From positions 1-7,285 of the forward strand of contig UQRJ01000146.1 of assembly GCA_900543345.1 (NCBI GenBank): a stretch of DNA of 7,285 nt. The letters run 5' to 3'. Origin of the DNA: an uncultured Sporolactobacillus sp. (lineage in GTDB: Bacteria; Bacillota; Bacilli; Bacillales; Sporolactobacillaceae). Positions 1 through 5,959 of the stretch are shown here, one piece after another. Each line of letters begins with the position of its first letter. Within the stretch, counting starts at the first letter, position 1. Under the pieces are notes generated by a model that had not been told where the DNA came from, searched no databases, and worked only from the letters and a program-made list of their open reading frames with translations. The translations under genes and the position numbers were made by a program.

Positions 1-1694
1 TCGAAGTACAGGCTCAAGTAGGCGATTTTGTTGGTCGGCAGCTCGTGCAGCAGTGCGCTGACTCCGCCGATTGTCCTTTTTTCCAGCGGCAGTTCTTCTG
101 CTTTTTTATCAATATCTTTCAGTGCAAGCAGCGGAATCTTACGCAGATCTTCCGGGCTGTCCGGCTCCGACTGGCGTTTTTGCAGTTTCTTTGTCGATCG
201 AACGAGCTGCGCGAGCTGATCCTTATCAAGTTTCTTTTTATAATCCGCTAACTTTTCCGCCGCTTGTTTCGTCTCATCGTCTGCCAGCGTCTTTGACGGA
301 CGAATGACGACGAGCGAACAGTGGCTGCTGTGGAGCAGATAGTGATCGATCAACTGTTCGAAATAGTTGCCTGTCAACGCCTGCTTGATCGTTTTTAGCG
401 TTCCTTCGAATTTCAGATGAGTGAGCGGGTCGCTGTCGTAGAGCCAGCCATCCATTGCCGTGATGCTGTAGATCAGTCCCTTCGGCATCGAGCCGAAGTC
501 CGCCTCACGCAGCTGGAATTCCTTAACGTTAATGGCCGCTTCGATCAGTTTTTTGTCGATGCCCTTCTTTACCAGATCGGTGAGTGTCGACGTGACGACC
601 TTTTTTAACGCCTCTTGTTGATCCTCGTTGGCATTCTTCACATTGATAGAAAAATATGGCTGCAAGATGCTGTTATCGAACGCCCCGAAGACGTCGCGGC
701 CGATGCCGGCGTCGAGAATCGCCTTCTTCAGCGGAGCGGCCGGACTGTCCAGCAGCAGGTAGTCGAGGATATCGAACGCCAGATAGGCTTCTGGATCCGG
801 TTCTTTGCCGACCACGTAATTCAGGCTCAAGTATGTCTTGTCCCGTTCGCTCTCGTTTGGCAGGATCGGGTAACTGCGGACCGTTTCACTGCTGCCGATC
901 GGCGCTTGGACGGCAACTTGCGAATCGACGTCGATTCGGCCGTAAGCGCTCAGATACTGCGCGTCCAAATAGGCCAGCTTTTTATCGATGTCCATTTTTC
1001 CGTACAAATAAAGATAACTGTTGGTCGGGCTGTAGTACTTTTTATGTGAAGCAATGAAATGTTCGTACGTCAGTTCGGGGATGTGCAGCGGATCGCCGCC
1101 GGATTCAAAGCCGTAAGCGGTGTCCGGAAACAGTGAATTCTGATTTGCCCGCATCAGCAGACCTTCCGGCGATGAGAATGCTCCTTTCATTTCATTGTAC
1201 ACGACGCCCTTGATATTAATCGGATCTTCCGCTTTATTCAGTTCGTAATGCCAACCTTCCTGCTGAAGGATTTCCCTATATTTGTAAATGTTCGGATGAA
1301 AGACGGCGTCGAGATAGACGTCGATCAGGTTCTGAAAATCTTTATCGTTTTTACTGGCGACCGGATACATCGTTTTGTCGCTGAACGTGAAAGCGTTCAG
1401 AAATGTGTTTAGCGATCCCTTTAACAATTCGACGAACGGTTCTTTCACCGGATATTTGTCGGATCCGCACAGCACGGAGTGTTCAAGAATATGAAAGACG
1501 CCGGTGTCGTCCTGCGGCGGCGTTCGGAAGGTAATCGAGAACACCTTATTGTCGTCTTCGTTTTGCAGAAAAAGCAGGCGCGCGCCGCTTTTTACATGTT
1601 CGAACAGGTAAGCGTCCGAAGTAATTTCGGGCACGTGCTCACTATGTAATAATTTAAAACCGTGATACACATGGTCCGCTTCGTATTGGGTCAT
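1..1694 (-). CDS. M16C family zinc metallopeptidase (PreP/Cym1/HypA-like), C-terminus cut by window start
   Basis: My translation of the minus strand is open from an ATG at 1694 to the window edge, giving 564 residues plus two bases. An AGGAGG ribosome binding site at 1707-1702 lies 7 nt before the ATG and decides the start. The inverted zinc-binding motif HxxEH is HILEH at residues 68-72: two His ligands and the catalytic Glu71. The third ligand is probably Glu168 in VVYNEMKG, a stretch typical of the presequence-protease branch. HSVLCGSDKYPVKEPF and the LNTFLNAFTFSDKTMYPV block are also hallmarks of this branch. Family members are roughly 970 residues, two M16 halves joined by a helical hairpin, so just under 60% is visible, ending past the charged linker (around residues 480-540, rich in K, E and D). 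No signal peptide is seen, so the enzyme should be cytosolic and degrade short unstructured peptides. The substrate in bacteria is not known from this sequence. It lies 145 nt downstream of hemH on the same strand. Confidence 0.95.
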   Translation of the reverse strand, partial: MTQYEADHVYHGFKLLHSEHVPEITSDAYLFEHVKSGARLLFLQNEDDNKVFSITFRTPPQDDTGVFHILEHSVLCGSDKYPVKEPFVELLKGSLNTFLNAFTFSDKTMYPVASKNDKDFQNLIDVYLDAVFHPNIYKYREILQQEGWHYELNKAEDPINIKGVVYNEMKGAFSSPEGLLMRANQNSLFPDTAYGFESGGDPLHIPELTYEHFIASHKKYYSPTNSYLYLYGKMDIDKKLAYLDAQYLSAYGRIDVDSQVAVQAPIGSSETVRSYPILPNESERDKTYLSLNYVVGKEPDPEAYLAFDILDYLLLDSPAAPLKKAILDAGIGRDVFGAFDNSILQPYFSINVKNANEDQQEALKKVVTSTLTDLVKKGIDKKLIEAAINVKEFQLREADFGSMPKGLIYSITAMDGWLYDSDPLTHLKFEGTLKTIKQALTGNYFEQLIDHYLLHSSHCSLVVIRPSKTLADDETKQAAEKLADYKKKLDKDQLAQLVRSTKKLQKRQSEPDSPEDLRKIPLLALKDIDKKAEELPLEKRTIGGVSALLHELPTNKIAYLSLYF

Positions 1695-1741
1695 ATGATA
1701 GCCTCCTCGGGTTGCTGACAGTTAAAACCGCTACTCATTTT

Positions 1742-1747
1742 ATTATA
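1742..1747 (-). promoter_or_regulatory. Candidate -10 box for the M16C peptidase gene
   Basis: The minus strand reads TATAAT, a perfect sigma-A -10 hexamer with TG directly before it, about 48 nt upstream of the peptidase start. No convincing -35 hexamer is found at 16-18 nt, because that space is occupied by the GC-rich inverted repeat at 1756-1781. The gene may therefore have its own weak promoter, be read through from hemH, or both. Confidence 0.4.
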
Positions 1748-1755
1748 CAGTATTC

Positions 1756-1781
1756 GCCGCCCGGCCATGCCGACGGGCGGC
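1756..1781. repeat. GC-rich inverted repeat between hemH and the peptidase gene
   Basis: GCCGCCCG (1756-1763) and CGGGCGGC (1774-1781) are perfect 8-bp arms around a 10-base loop. On the minus strand, the direction of both flanking genes, a run of seven T lies before the hairpin (1793-1787) rather than after it, and the bases after it are not T-rich. It is therefore not a standard Rho-independent terminator. It could stabilise the 3' end of the hemH transcript or weaken read-through into the peptidase gene; this is inference. Confidence 0.5.
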
Positions 1782-1839
1782 CTGAAAAAAATCACTTGTC
1801 CTAGCGTTTGCAGTTAGCGGCGGATTCATGTGCAACCGT

Positions 1840-2814
1840 TCATATTTTTGTCTGAAGCGGCAGCCGGTTTCGGACCAGTTGCTCAAGGCAATCGATAAAA
1901 CAAGGACTGTCGTTGACGGCGGGAATATAATGGAAAGACCTGCCTCCGCAGCGCAGAAAAAGCGCGGCATTTTCGACAGCCAACTCATTCAGCGTTTCCA
2001 GGCAATCGGCGGTGAAGCCGGGTGCGCAGACGAAAACGCTGCGCATGCCTTCTTTCGTCAGGTGCTTGAGCATGTCGGCAGTTGACGGACGGAGCCATGC
2101 CTCATTGCCGAATTTCGATTGAAAACTTTCGATGACGCGCAGATCGGGCCGTTTTTGCCGCAGTGCTTCGGTAGTGATGCGGCAGCGCTGTGGGTATTCG
2201 TCTCCCGCTTGCGCGTAACGGACGGGAATGCCATGGTAGGATAGGATCAGCGCATCGGGGCGGCCCCACATTTCGATGGCGCGCTCGATCCGTTCGGCAA
2301 TGGCACGGATGAGGAGCGGGTGGTTGGGATAATCGTGAATGAAGCTGATTTCCGGCAAGGTGCGCCGACAGCCGACGGCCCGTTGAACGCAGTCCCAGAC
2401 GGAAGCCGTGGTCGTTGATGAATACTGCGGAAAAAGCGGCACGACGATTAACCGCCGCATGCCCCACGCGAAGAGGCTGTCAAGCTGCTGTTGCATTGAT
2501 GGTGCGCCGTAGGTCATGGCCAGCGATACACGGAGACCTGCCGTCGCCAACCGTTGCTGCAAAGCCTGCTGCTGGCGACGGCAGTAGTAAAGCAACGGCG
2601 AGCCCTTTTGGGTCCAGATACGGCGATAGAGCTCGGCAGATTTTTTCGGACGGATACGCAGAATGATTCCGTGCAGAATCGGCAGCCACTCCCACCGGGG
2701 CAGATCGATTACCCGCGGATCACTGAGAAATTCGCTTAAATAACGGCGAACCGATCGCGTGTCCGGTGCGTTCGGTGTTCCCAGATTAACGAGCAATACG
2801 GCCGTTTTTTCCAT
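1840..2814 (-). CDS. hemH: Ferrochelatase (LVNLGTP type)
   Basis: This 324-residue enzyme inserts Fe2+ into a porphyrin at the last (protoporphyrin route) or next-to-last (coproporphyrin route) step of heme synthesis. The PROSITE ferrochelatase signature is intact at residues 189-207 (LILSYHGIP...GDEY), with the catalytic His194. The second catalytic residue is Glu273 in GFTADCLETL. N-terminal landmarks are LLVNLGTP (residues 7-14), RRYLSEFLSDPRVID (23-37) and RPKKSAELY (55-63). These resemble proteobacterial and lactobacillar enzymes more than Bacillus subtilis HemH/CpfC, which starts differently. The start at 2814 is chosen because a G-rich ribosome binding site (GAGGGGG) lies about 10 nt upstream and the protein then begins MEKTAVLLVNLG. 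An ATG 12 codons earlier (2850) has no ribosome binding site and would sit almost on the likely transcription start. No other heme gene is in the window. Whether the substrate is coproporphyrin or protoporphyrin cannot be settled here. Confidence 0.95.
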   Translation of the reverse strand: MEKTAVLLVNLGTPNAPDTRSVRRYLSEFLSDPRVIDLPRWEWLPILHGIILRIRPKKSAELYRRIWTQKGSPLLYYCRRQQQALQQRLATAGLRVSLAMTYGAPSMQQQLDSLFAWGMRRLIVVPLFPQYSSTTTASVWDCVQRAVGCRRTLPEISFIHDYPNHPLLIRAIAERIERAIEMWGRPDALILSYHGIPVRYAQAGDEYPQRCRITTEALRQKRPDLRVIESFQSKFGNEAWLRPSTADMLKHLTKEGMRSVFVCAPGFTADCLETLNELAVENAALFLRCGGRSFHYIPAVNDSPCFIDCLEQLVRNRLPLQTKI

Positions 2815-2854
2815 GCCCCCAGCCCCCTCAACTAACCCTTCACTATTCATTACT

Positions 2855-2860
2855 ATTCTA
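2855..2860 (-). promoter_or_regulatory. Candidate -10 box for hemH
   Basis: The minus strand reads TAGAAT, one mismatch from TATAAT, preceded by a T7 tract. It would start transcription near 2848, about 34 nt before the ATG at 2814. No good -35 hexamer lies 16-18 nt upstream, so this is tentative. Confidence 0.3.
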
Positions 2861-3067
2861 GCAAAAAAATGTGATGAAAGTGCTTAATATTCTGGACCGC
2901 GGCGTCAAAAAATTGTCGACGTTTACCGGCAGCTGTGCAATATCGCCAAGAAGAAGCGGACTCAGGCAAGCGCAGAATCATGAGGTGGCAGCGCGGGATT
3001 ATTCACGATGCGCGTGGGATTATGTGCAGGAAGCAGCGATATGGTTGTCAATCGGTGCCGGGTTCCG

Positions 3068-3101
3068 TCAATAGGTATACAACCCCATCGTATAGTACAA
3101 T
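3068..3101 (+). promoter_or_regulatory. Candidate promoter/operator of the HxlR-type regulator
   Basis: Just upstream of the regulator lie TATAGT (3091-3096) and TACAAT (3096-3101), either of which could be a -10 box, plus the palindrome GTATAC (3075-3080). The -35 region is poor, as is common for promoters controlled by an overlapping regulator. GTATAGT (3090-3096) recurs on the other strand in the nitroreductase promoter. Autoregulation through this site is inference from how the HxlR family usually works. Confidence 0.35.
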
Positions 3102-3118
3102 ATAGACAGGAGTGAGCG

Positions 3119-3457
3119 ATGATGAAAAAACGAGTATCTGTTTGTCCGAAATTTGAACGTGCTTTCCGCATTCTCGGCCGAAAGTGGAACGGGCTGATCA
3201 TCGAAGTATTGCTTGGCGGTGAGAGCCATTTTAATAAAATCGCTGCGGCGATTCCCGAGCTGAGTGATCGGATGCTAGCCGCCCGTTTGCGCGAACTGGA
3301 GGAGACGGGTATCGTCGATCGGCATGTCGATACGGGTTATCCGGTGCAGGTGACGTATCGGTTGACTGCTAAGGGCCGAGAGGCGGGACCGATTCTGGCG
3401 GAAGTGCATCATTGGGCGGATAAATGGTTCGCGCAAACGGATAAGAAGACAGATTAG
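3119..3457 (+). CDS. HxlR-family (YodB-like) winged-helix transcriptional regulator, probably redox or electrophile sensing
   Basis: The product is 112 residues, a normal HxlR (DUF24) length. The order is: N-terminal segment with CPKFERAF (residues 9-16), LGRKWNGLII (19-28), helix-turn-helix around 37-60 (FNKIAAAIPELSDRMLAARL), then a wing (about 64-85) ending in the VTYRLTAKG strand, and a C-terminal dimer helix (HHWADKWF). The start CPKxExAFxxLGxxWNGLII closely matches Bacillus subtilis YodB, a repressor that loses DNA binding when its N-terminal Cys is oxidised or alkylated by quinones or diamide. Cys9 here is the equivalent and is the only cysteine in the protein. An AGGAG at 3108-3112 serves ATG 3119 (6 nt) or the adjacent ATG 3122 (9 nt). 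The nitroreductase gene follows after 71 nt and is the obvious target. Family assignment is sure; the effector is inferred. Confidence 0.92.
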   Translation: MMKKRVSVCPKFERAFRILGRKWNGLIIEVLLGGESHFNKIAAAIPELSDRMLAARLRELEETGIVDRHVDTGYPVQVTYRLTAKGREAGPILAEVHHWADKWFAQTDKKTD

Positions 3458-3486
3458 TTTACTTTTCTATGCCTTATAACTATACT
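3458..3486 (+). promoter_or_regulatory. Sigma-A type promoter of the nitroreductase gene
   Basis: TTTACT (3458-3463), a 17-bp spacer and TATACT (3481-3486) form a good promoter that begins directly after the regulator's stop codon. The complement of GTATAGT (3479-3485) overlaps the -10 box, and the same heptamer occurs in the regulator's promoter, suggesting one repressor at both sites. There is no terminator between the two genes, so read-through from the regulator is also possible. Confidence 0.6.
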
Positions 3487-3528
3487 AATGTAAGCAATGG
3501 AAAATTAATAAGTTAAGGAGTGTTGAGT

Positions 3529-4140
3529 TTGGCTAATCCGTTTCTTGAAGCGATAAAAAAACGTCGCACCATTTATGCACTGGATAAAAATGCGAAAGCA
3601 AGCAGGGAAGAAATCGTCGCAACGGTTCAGGACGCCGTCAAACATACGCCGTCAGCTTTCAATTCGCAAACAGCACGTGTCGTGCTTCTGTTCGGTGAAG
3701 AAAGCGCGAAACTGTGGCGGGAAGGCGGTATCGTCGAGCAGGCAATTCGCAGCGTACTTCCGCAAGGTCAATCGTTCGAACCGACGGCAAAGAAACTGGC
3801 CTCGTTTAATGCGGGTGTTGGTACGATTCTTTTTTTTGAAGATCATACCATTGTCGACAATTTACAGAAAAAATTTCCGCTGTATGCCGATAATTTTCCG
3901 GTTTGGTCGGAGCAGGGAACCGGCATGACTCAGTTTGCCGTCTGGACAGCTCTGGCAACGATCGACATCGGAGCGTCGCTTCAGCATTATAATCCGCTGA
4001 TCGACGAGGCGGTACGCGCGACCTACGACGTTCCCGCCGGTTGGAGTCTGCGGGCGCAAATGCCGTTTGGTAACATTGTTGCCCCGGCAGGAGATAAAGA
4101 ATTTCAGCCGATTGAATCGCGTGTCAAAGTACTTGGCTGA
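3529..4140 (+). CDS. Nitroreductase family FMN oxidoreductase (Hbn1/Frm2/CinD-like)
   Basis: The product is 203 residues from a TTG at 3529. AAGGAG (3515-3520) sits 8 nt before this TTG; the alternative GTG 3520 and TTG 3523 overlap or crowd that site. The protein begins MANPFLEAIKKRRTIYAL. Arg12-Arg13 and the later HTPSAFNSQTAR stretch (residues 39-50) are the FMN phosphate and ring contacts of the family, and DIGASLQHYNPLID (146-159) with the C-terminal MPFGNIVAP (178-186) completes the fold. The TIYAL start and the SAFNSQT motif point to the subgroup of yeast Hbn1/Frm2 and lactococcal CinD, about 200 residues, rather than the NfsA or NfsB types. Such enzymes reduce nitroaromatics or quinones with NAD(P)H and occur in stress regulons (copper, oxidants). 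They act as cytosolic homodimers. Control by the upstream YodB-like regulator is likely from position and the shared promoter motif. The exact substrate is unknown. Confidence 0.93.
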   Translation: MANPFLEAIKKRRTIYALDKNAKASREEIVATVQDAVKHTPSAFNSQTARVVLLFGEESAKLWREGGIVEQAIRSVLPQGQSFEPTAKKLASFNAGVGTILFFEDHTIVDNLQKKFPLYADNFPVWSEQGTGMTQFAVWTALATIDIGASLQHYNPLIDEAVRATYDVPAGWSLRAQMPFGNIVAPAGDKEFQPIESRVKVLG

Positions 4141-4148
4141 GTCTAATT

Positions 4149-4197
4149 ACGCAAAATGCCCCGCCGGTTGCTGAGCAATCCGCGGGGCATTTTGCGT
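4149..4197 (+). terminator. Rho-independent terminator after the nitroreductase gene
   Basis: Perfect 16-bp arms (4149-4164 and 4182-4197) enclose a 17-base loop that can itself fold (TTGCT/AGCAA). The core is CCCCGC/GCGGGG, and the outer stem pairs an A-run with a T-run (AAAA/TTTT), so the hairpin can stop transcripts from either side. It begins 8 nt after the nitroreductase stop. Confidence 0.85.
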
Positions 4198-4304
4198 GTT
4201 CATGGCTAATGATGTCGCCGCTTGATCCCTCCGACTTTCTCCGGCAGTTGCAGGCTGGCGGTCTTTGCTTTTTCCGGAGCAACCAAGAGCCCCGACCGTT
4301 CGGT

Positions 4305-4320
4305 AATTTTTTAAAAAATT
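4305..4320. promoter_or_regulatory. Perfect 16-bp AT palindrome upstream of the importer promoter
   Basis: AATTTTTTAAAAAATT is an exact palindrome ending 11 nt before the -35 box of the importer operon. It could be an UP element, since AT tracts upstream of -35 boost sigma-A promoters, or a regulator site. Its outer arms (AATTTT/AAAATT) match those of the CodY box of low-GC Gram-positives, but the centre differs and is one base longer. The stretch from 4198 to 4304 before it holds no gene; a CTCCGG/CCGGAG pair is the only structure seen. Confidence 0.4.
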
Positions 4321-4331
4321 CGATAATTTTA

Positions 4332-4361
4332 TTGCTTTCGAAATGAAAAAATGGTTATAAT
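4332..4361 (+). promoter_or_regulatory. Sigma-A promoter of the amino acid importer operon
   Basis: TTGCTT (4332-4337), an 18-bp spacer and a perfect TATAAT (4356-4361) lie in an AT-rich stretch. Transcription should start near 4368, leaving a leader of about 46 nt before the binding-protein ATG. That leader is too short for a riboswitch or T-box. Confidence 0.75.
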
Positions 4362-4414
4362 GAAACATAATTAAAATTTGTTTCGTGGACAGACAGATAC
4401 TTAGGGGGATCATC

Positions 4415-5233
4415 ATGAAAAAGTTTTCTGTGTTTACGCTGGTAATGGCTTTGGTTCTACTGCTTGCGGCTTGCGGAACAAGCAATGGTTCCGGCAATTC
4501 GGCAAAGAAAGAATCGCCGAAAAAGACGCTTCGGGTCGTTAACGATGCGGCCTATTCACCGTTTGAGTACCTCGATAAAGGCAAAATGGTCGGCTTTGAT
4601 GTCGATATAATGAAAGCACTTGGTAAAACCGCCGGCTATAAATACAAATTGGTTAATGTCGGTTGGGATCCGGTCTTCGCCGAACTGAAATCGAAGACCG
4701 CGGACATGAGTATTTCCGCGATATCAATTACGTCCGATCGGGAAAAGACATACGACTTTTCCGTTCCTTATTTCCTTTCGACAAATAAGATCCTGATTCC
4801 GAAAAGCAGCTCGATCAAAACGGCGGCCGATCTGAAAGGACAAACAATTGCCGTTCAGACAGGAACAACGGGGCAGACCGCAGTTGAAAAGATACTCGGC
4901 AAGAATAGTAAAAAAATTAAAAAATTCAAGACAATCAGCTTGGCTATCATGGAAATGCTCAATCACGGAGCCGACGCGGTCGTCGCCGACAATACGGTTA
5001 TCGAACAATATGCCCGCTTGAATCCTAATAAAAAATTGAAAGTGGTGGAGGACAATCAGGCGTTTGTTCCTGAATTTTACGGCATCATGTATCCGAAGGA
5101 CAGCAAGTTGAAACCGGTGTTCGATAAAGCAATCAATAAGCTTTACGAGAACGGAACCTATACGAAGATTTATCAGAAATGGTTCAAAACCAAGCCGGAT
5201 ATTAAACAGCTGAAAGCGCAGCAAAATAAATAA
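4415..5233 (+). CDS. Polar amino acid ABC transporter, substrate-binding lipoprotein
   Basis: The product is 272 residues. It has a charged N-terminus (MKK), a hydrophobic stretch and a lipobox LAAC with Cys20 as the lipidated residue, followed by a Ser/Asn/Gly/Lys linker to about residue 37, so it is anchored to the outer face of the membrane. The rest is one SBP_bac_3 domain (PF00497): LRVVNDAAYSPFEY (39-52), GFDVDIMKALG (60-70), SAISITSDREKTYDFS (101-116) and the closing NGTYTKIYQKWF. Arg109 is the expected contact for the ligand alpha-carboxylate and Asp192 (VVADN) for the alpha-amino group. This supports an L-amino acid, possibly a polar or basic one, but the side-chain pocket cannot be read with confidence. 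ATG 4415 is chosen over an upstream GTG (4385) because AGGGGGA (4403-4409) is at the right distance and the signal peptide begins there. It is the first gene of the importer operon. Confidence 0.95.
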   Translation: MKKFSVFTLVMALVLLLAACGTSNGSGNSAKKESPKKTLRVVNDAAYSPFEYLDKGKMVGFDVDIMKALGKTAGYKYKLVNVGWDPVFAELKSKTADMSISAISITSDREKTYDFSVPYFLSTNKILIPKSSSIKTAADLKGQTIAVQTGTTGQTAVEKILGKNSKKIKKFKTISLAIMEMLNHGADAVVADNTVIEQYARLNPNKKLKVVEDNQAFVPEFYGIMYPKDSKLKPVFDKAINKLYENGTYTKIYQKWFKTKPDIKQLKAQQNK

Positions 5234-5248
5234 GAAGGGAAACCCGAA

Positions 5249-5282
5249 AGTTGCCTGACCCAAGGCGGTTAGGCAGCTTTTT
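5249..5282 (+). terminator. Intercistronic terminator/attenuator between binding protein and permease
   Basis: A 12-bp stem with G-U pairs (5249-5260 with 5267-5278) and a 6-base loop is followed by a run of five T (5278-5282). It lies 15 nt after the binding-protein stop and ends 17 nt before the permease start. Partial termination here would yield more binding protein than permease and ATPase, a usual arrangement for such importers, and would also protect the upstream message. Confidence 0.75.
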
Positions 5283-5299
5283 AATGTTAGGAGAGGATT

Positions 5300-5959
5300 T
5301 TGTTGGACTTTCGTTTGGATTTAATCTGGGGGTACTGGCCGTTTTTTCTGAGCGGGACGCTGTTCACCATTGGTTTTTCTTTCGCCGGCATCGTCTTCGG
5401 AACGATTCTCGGTCTGATCATCTCGTTTGGGAAAATGATGAAAAACCGTTGGTTGTCCGCCCCGTTCAAGTGTTATATCGGTTTCTTTCGCGGAACGCCG
5501 CTGTTTGTACAGATTCTGATTACCCATTTCGGTGTTGTTCCTGCCGTTATCGGCCAATCAAACGGGGTGGTCGCCGGTATCGTTGCGCTGTCGCTGAATG
5601 AAGCGGCCTACATCGCGGAGGTGTTTCGTGCCGGCATTCAGTCGATCGAACAAGGACAGATGGAAGCGGCACGTTCACTTGGCATGTCACACGGCCAGGC
5701 GATGCGTTACATCATTCTGCCGCAGGCGGTGAAACGTGTGCTGCCGCCGATGGGCAACGAATTCATCAGTCTGATCAAGGACTCGTCGCTCTGTTCGGCA
5801 ATCGCCGCGCCGGAGTTGACATATTGGGCAACGGCAATGAACGCTCAATATACGCTGGTTTGGGAACCCTACTTGACGATCGCCTTCATCTATCTAATAC
5901 TAACGCTGATACTGAATTCCTTCGTGCACCATATGGAAAGAAGGATGGCTACAAAATGA
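5300..5959 (+). CDS. Polar amino acid ABC transporter, permease
   Basis: The product is 219 residues from TTG 5300 (TTG 5303 is also possible), with AGGAG at 5289-5293. It belongs to the His/Glu/Gln/Arg-type permease family (BPD_transp_1). The first membrane segment is about residues 14-43, with further segments around 68-84, 88-108, 150-170 and 190-208, consistent with the usual five. FFRGTPLFVQ (62-71) is the typical sequence after the first helices. The EAA loop that docks on the ATPase is at 122-143 (EAARSLGMS...IILPQA), with the conserved Gly128. A single permease gene implies that a homodimer forms the channel. The stop overlaps the ATPase start (ATGA), so the two are translationally coupled. 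Confidence 0.94.
   Translation: MLDFRLDLIWGYWPFFLSGTLFTIGFSFAGIVFGTILGLIISFGKMMKNRWLSAPFKCYIGFFRGTPLFVQILITHFGVVPAVIGQSNGVVAGIVALSLNEAAYIAEVFRAGIQSIEQGQMEAARSLGMSHGQAMRYIILPQAVKRVLPPMGNEFISLIKDSSLCSAIAAPELTYWATAMNAQYTLVWEPYLTIAFIYLILTLILNSFVHHMERRMATK

Larger units (their letters stand above)
2815..3118. other. Divergent intergenic region between hemH and the HxlR-type regulator gene
   Basis: About 304 bases with no supportable gene. The open frames on both strands lack a good ribosome binding site and their translations resemble no family I recognise. The region should hold the hemH promoter at its left end and the regulator promoter and operator at its right end. A TTGACG on the minus strand at about 2921-2916 looks like a -35 box but has no matching -10 at the right distance. 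I see no riboswitch, RNA gene or mobile element. Confidence 0.6.

Noticed and set aside
417..1057. Long plus-strand open frames of 60-144 residues.
   Set aside because: They are antisense to the M16C peptidase, which has family motifs throughout; their translations look like low-complexity mirror products and lack ribosome binding sites.
1840..2814. Nine cysteines in the ferrochelatase, suggesting a [2Fe-2S] cluster as in some ferrochelatases.
   Set aside because: The cysteines are scattered, and I see neither the tight internal group nor the C-terminal group used by known cluster-bearing enzymes.
2871..3201. Small open frames on both strands in the hemH-regulator intergenic region (67 and 79 residues).
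   Set aside because: There is no good ribosome binding site or recognisable domain, and the minus-strand one runs into the regulator gene.
4200..4304. Possible riboswitch upstream of the importer, with a CTCCGG/CCGGAG stem and a repeated CTTTCTCCGG/CTTTTTCCGG.
   Set aside because: It lies upstream of the clear promoter and so outside the leader. I could not match it to SAM, lysine, glycine or T-box conserved cores on either strand.
4301..4312. ACCG/CGGT mini-hairpin followed by six T as a second terminator.
   Set aside because: The stem is only 4 bp with a 2-base loop, and a far stronger terminator already lies at 4149-4197.
5824..5955. N-terminal extension of the ATPase by 44 residues.
   Set aside because: The extension is an out-of-frame reading of the permease gene and does not resemble an ABC ATPase; ATG 5956 gives the family's normal length.
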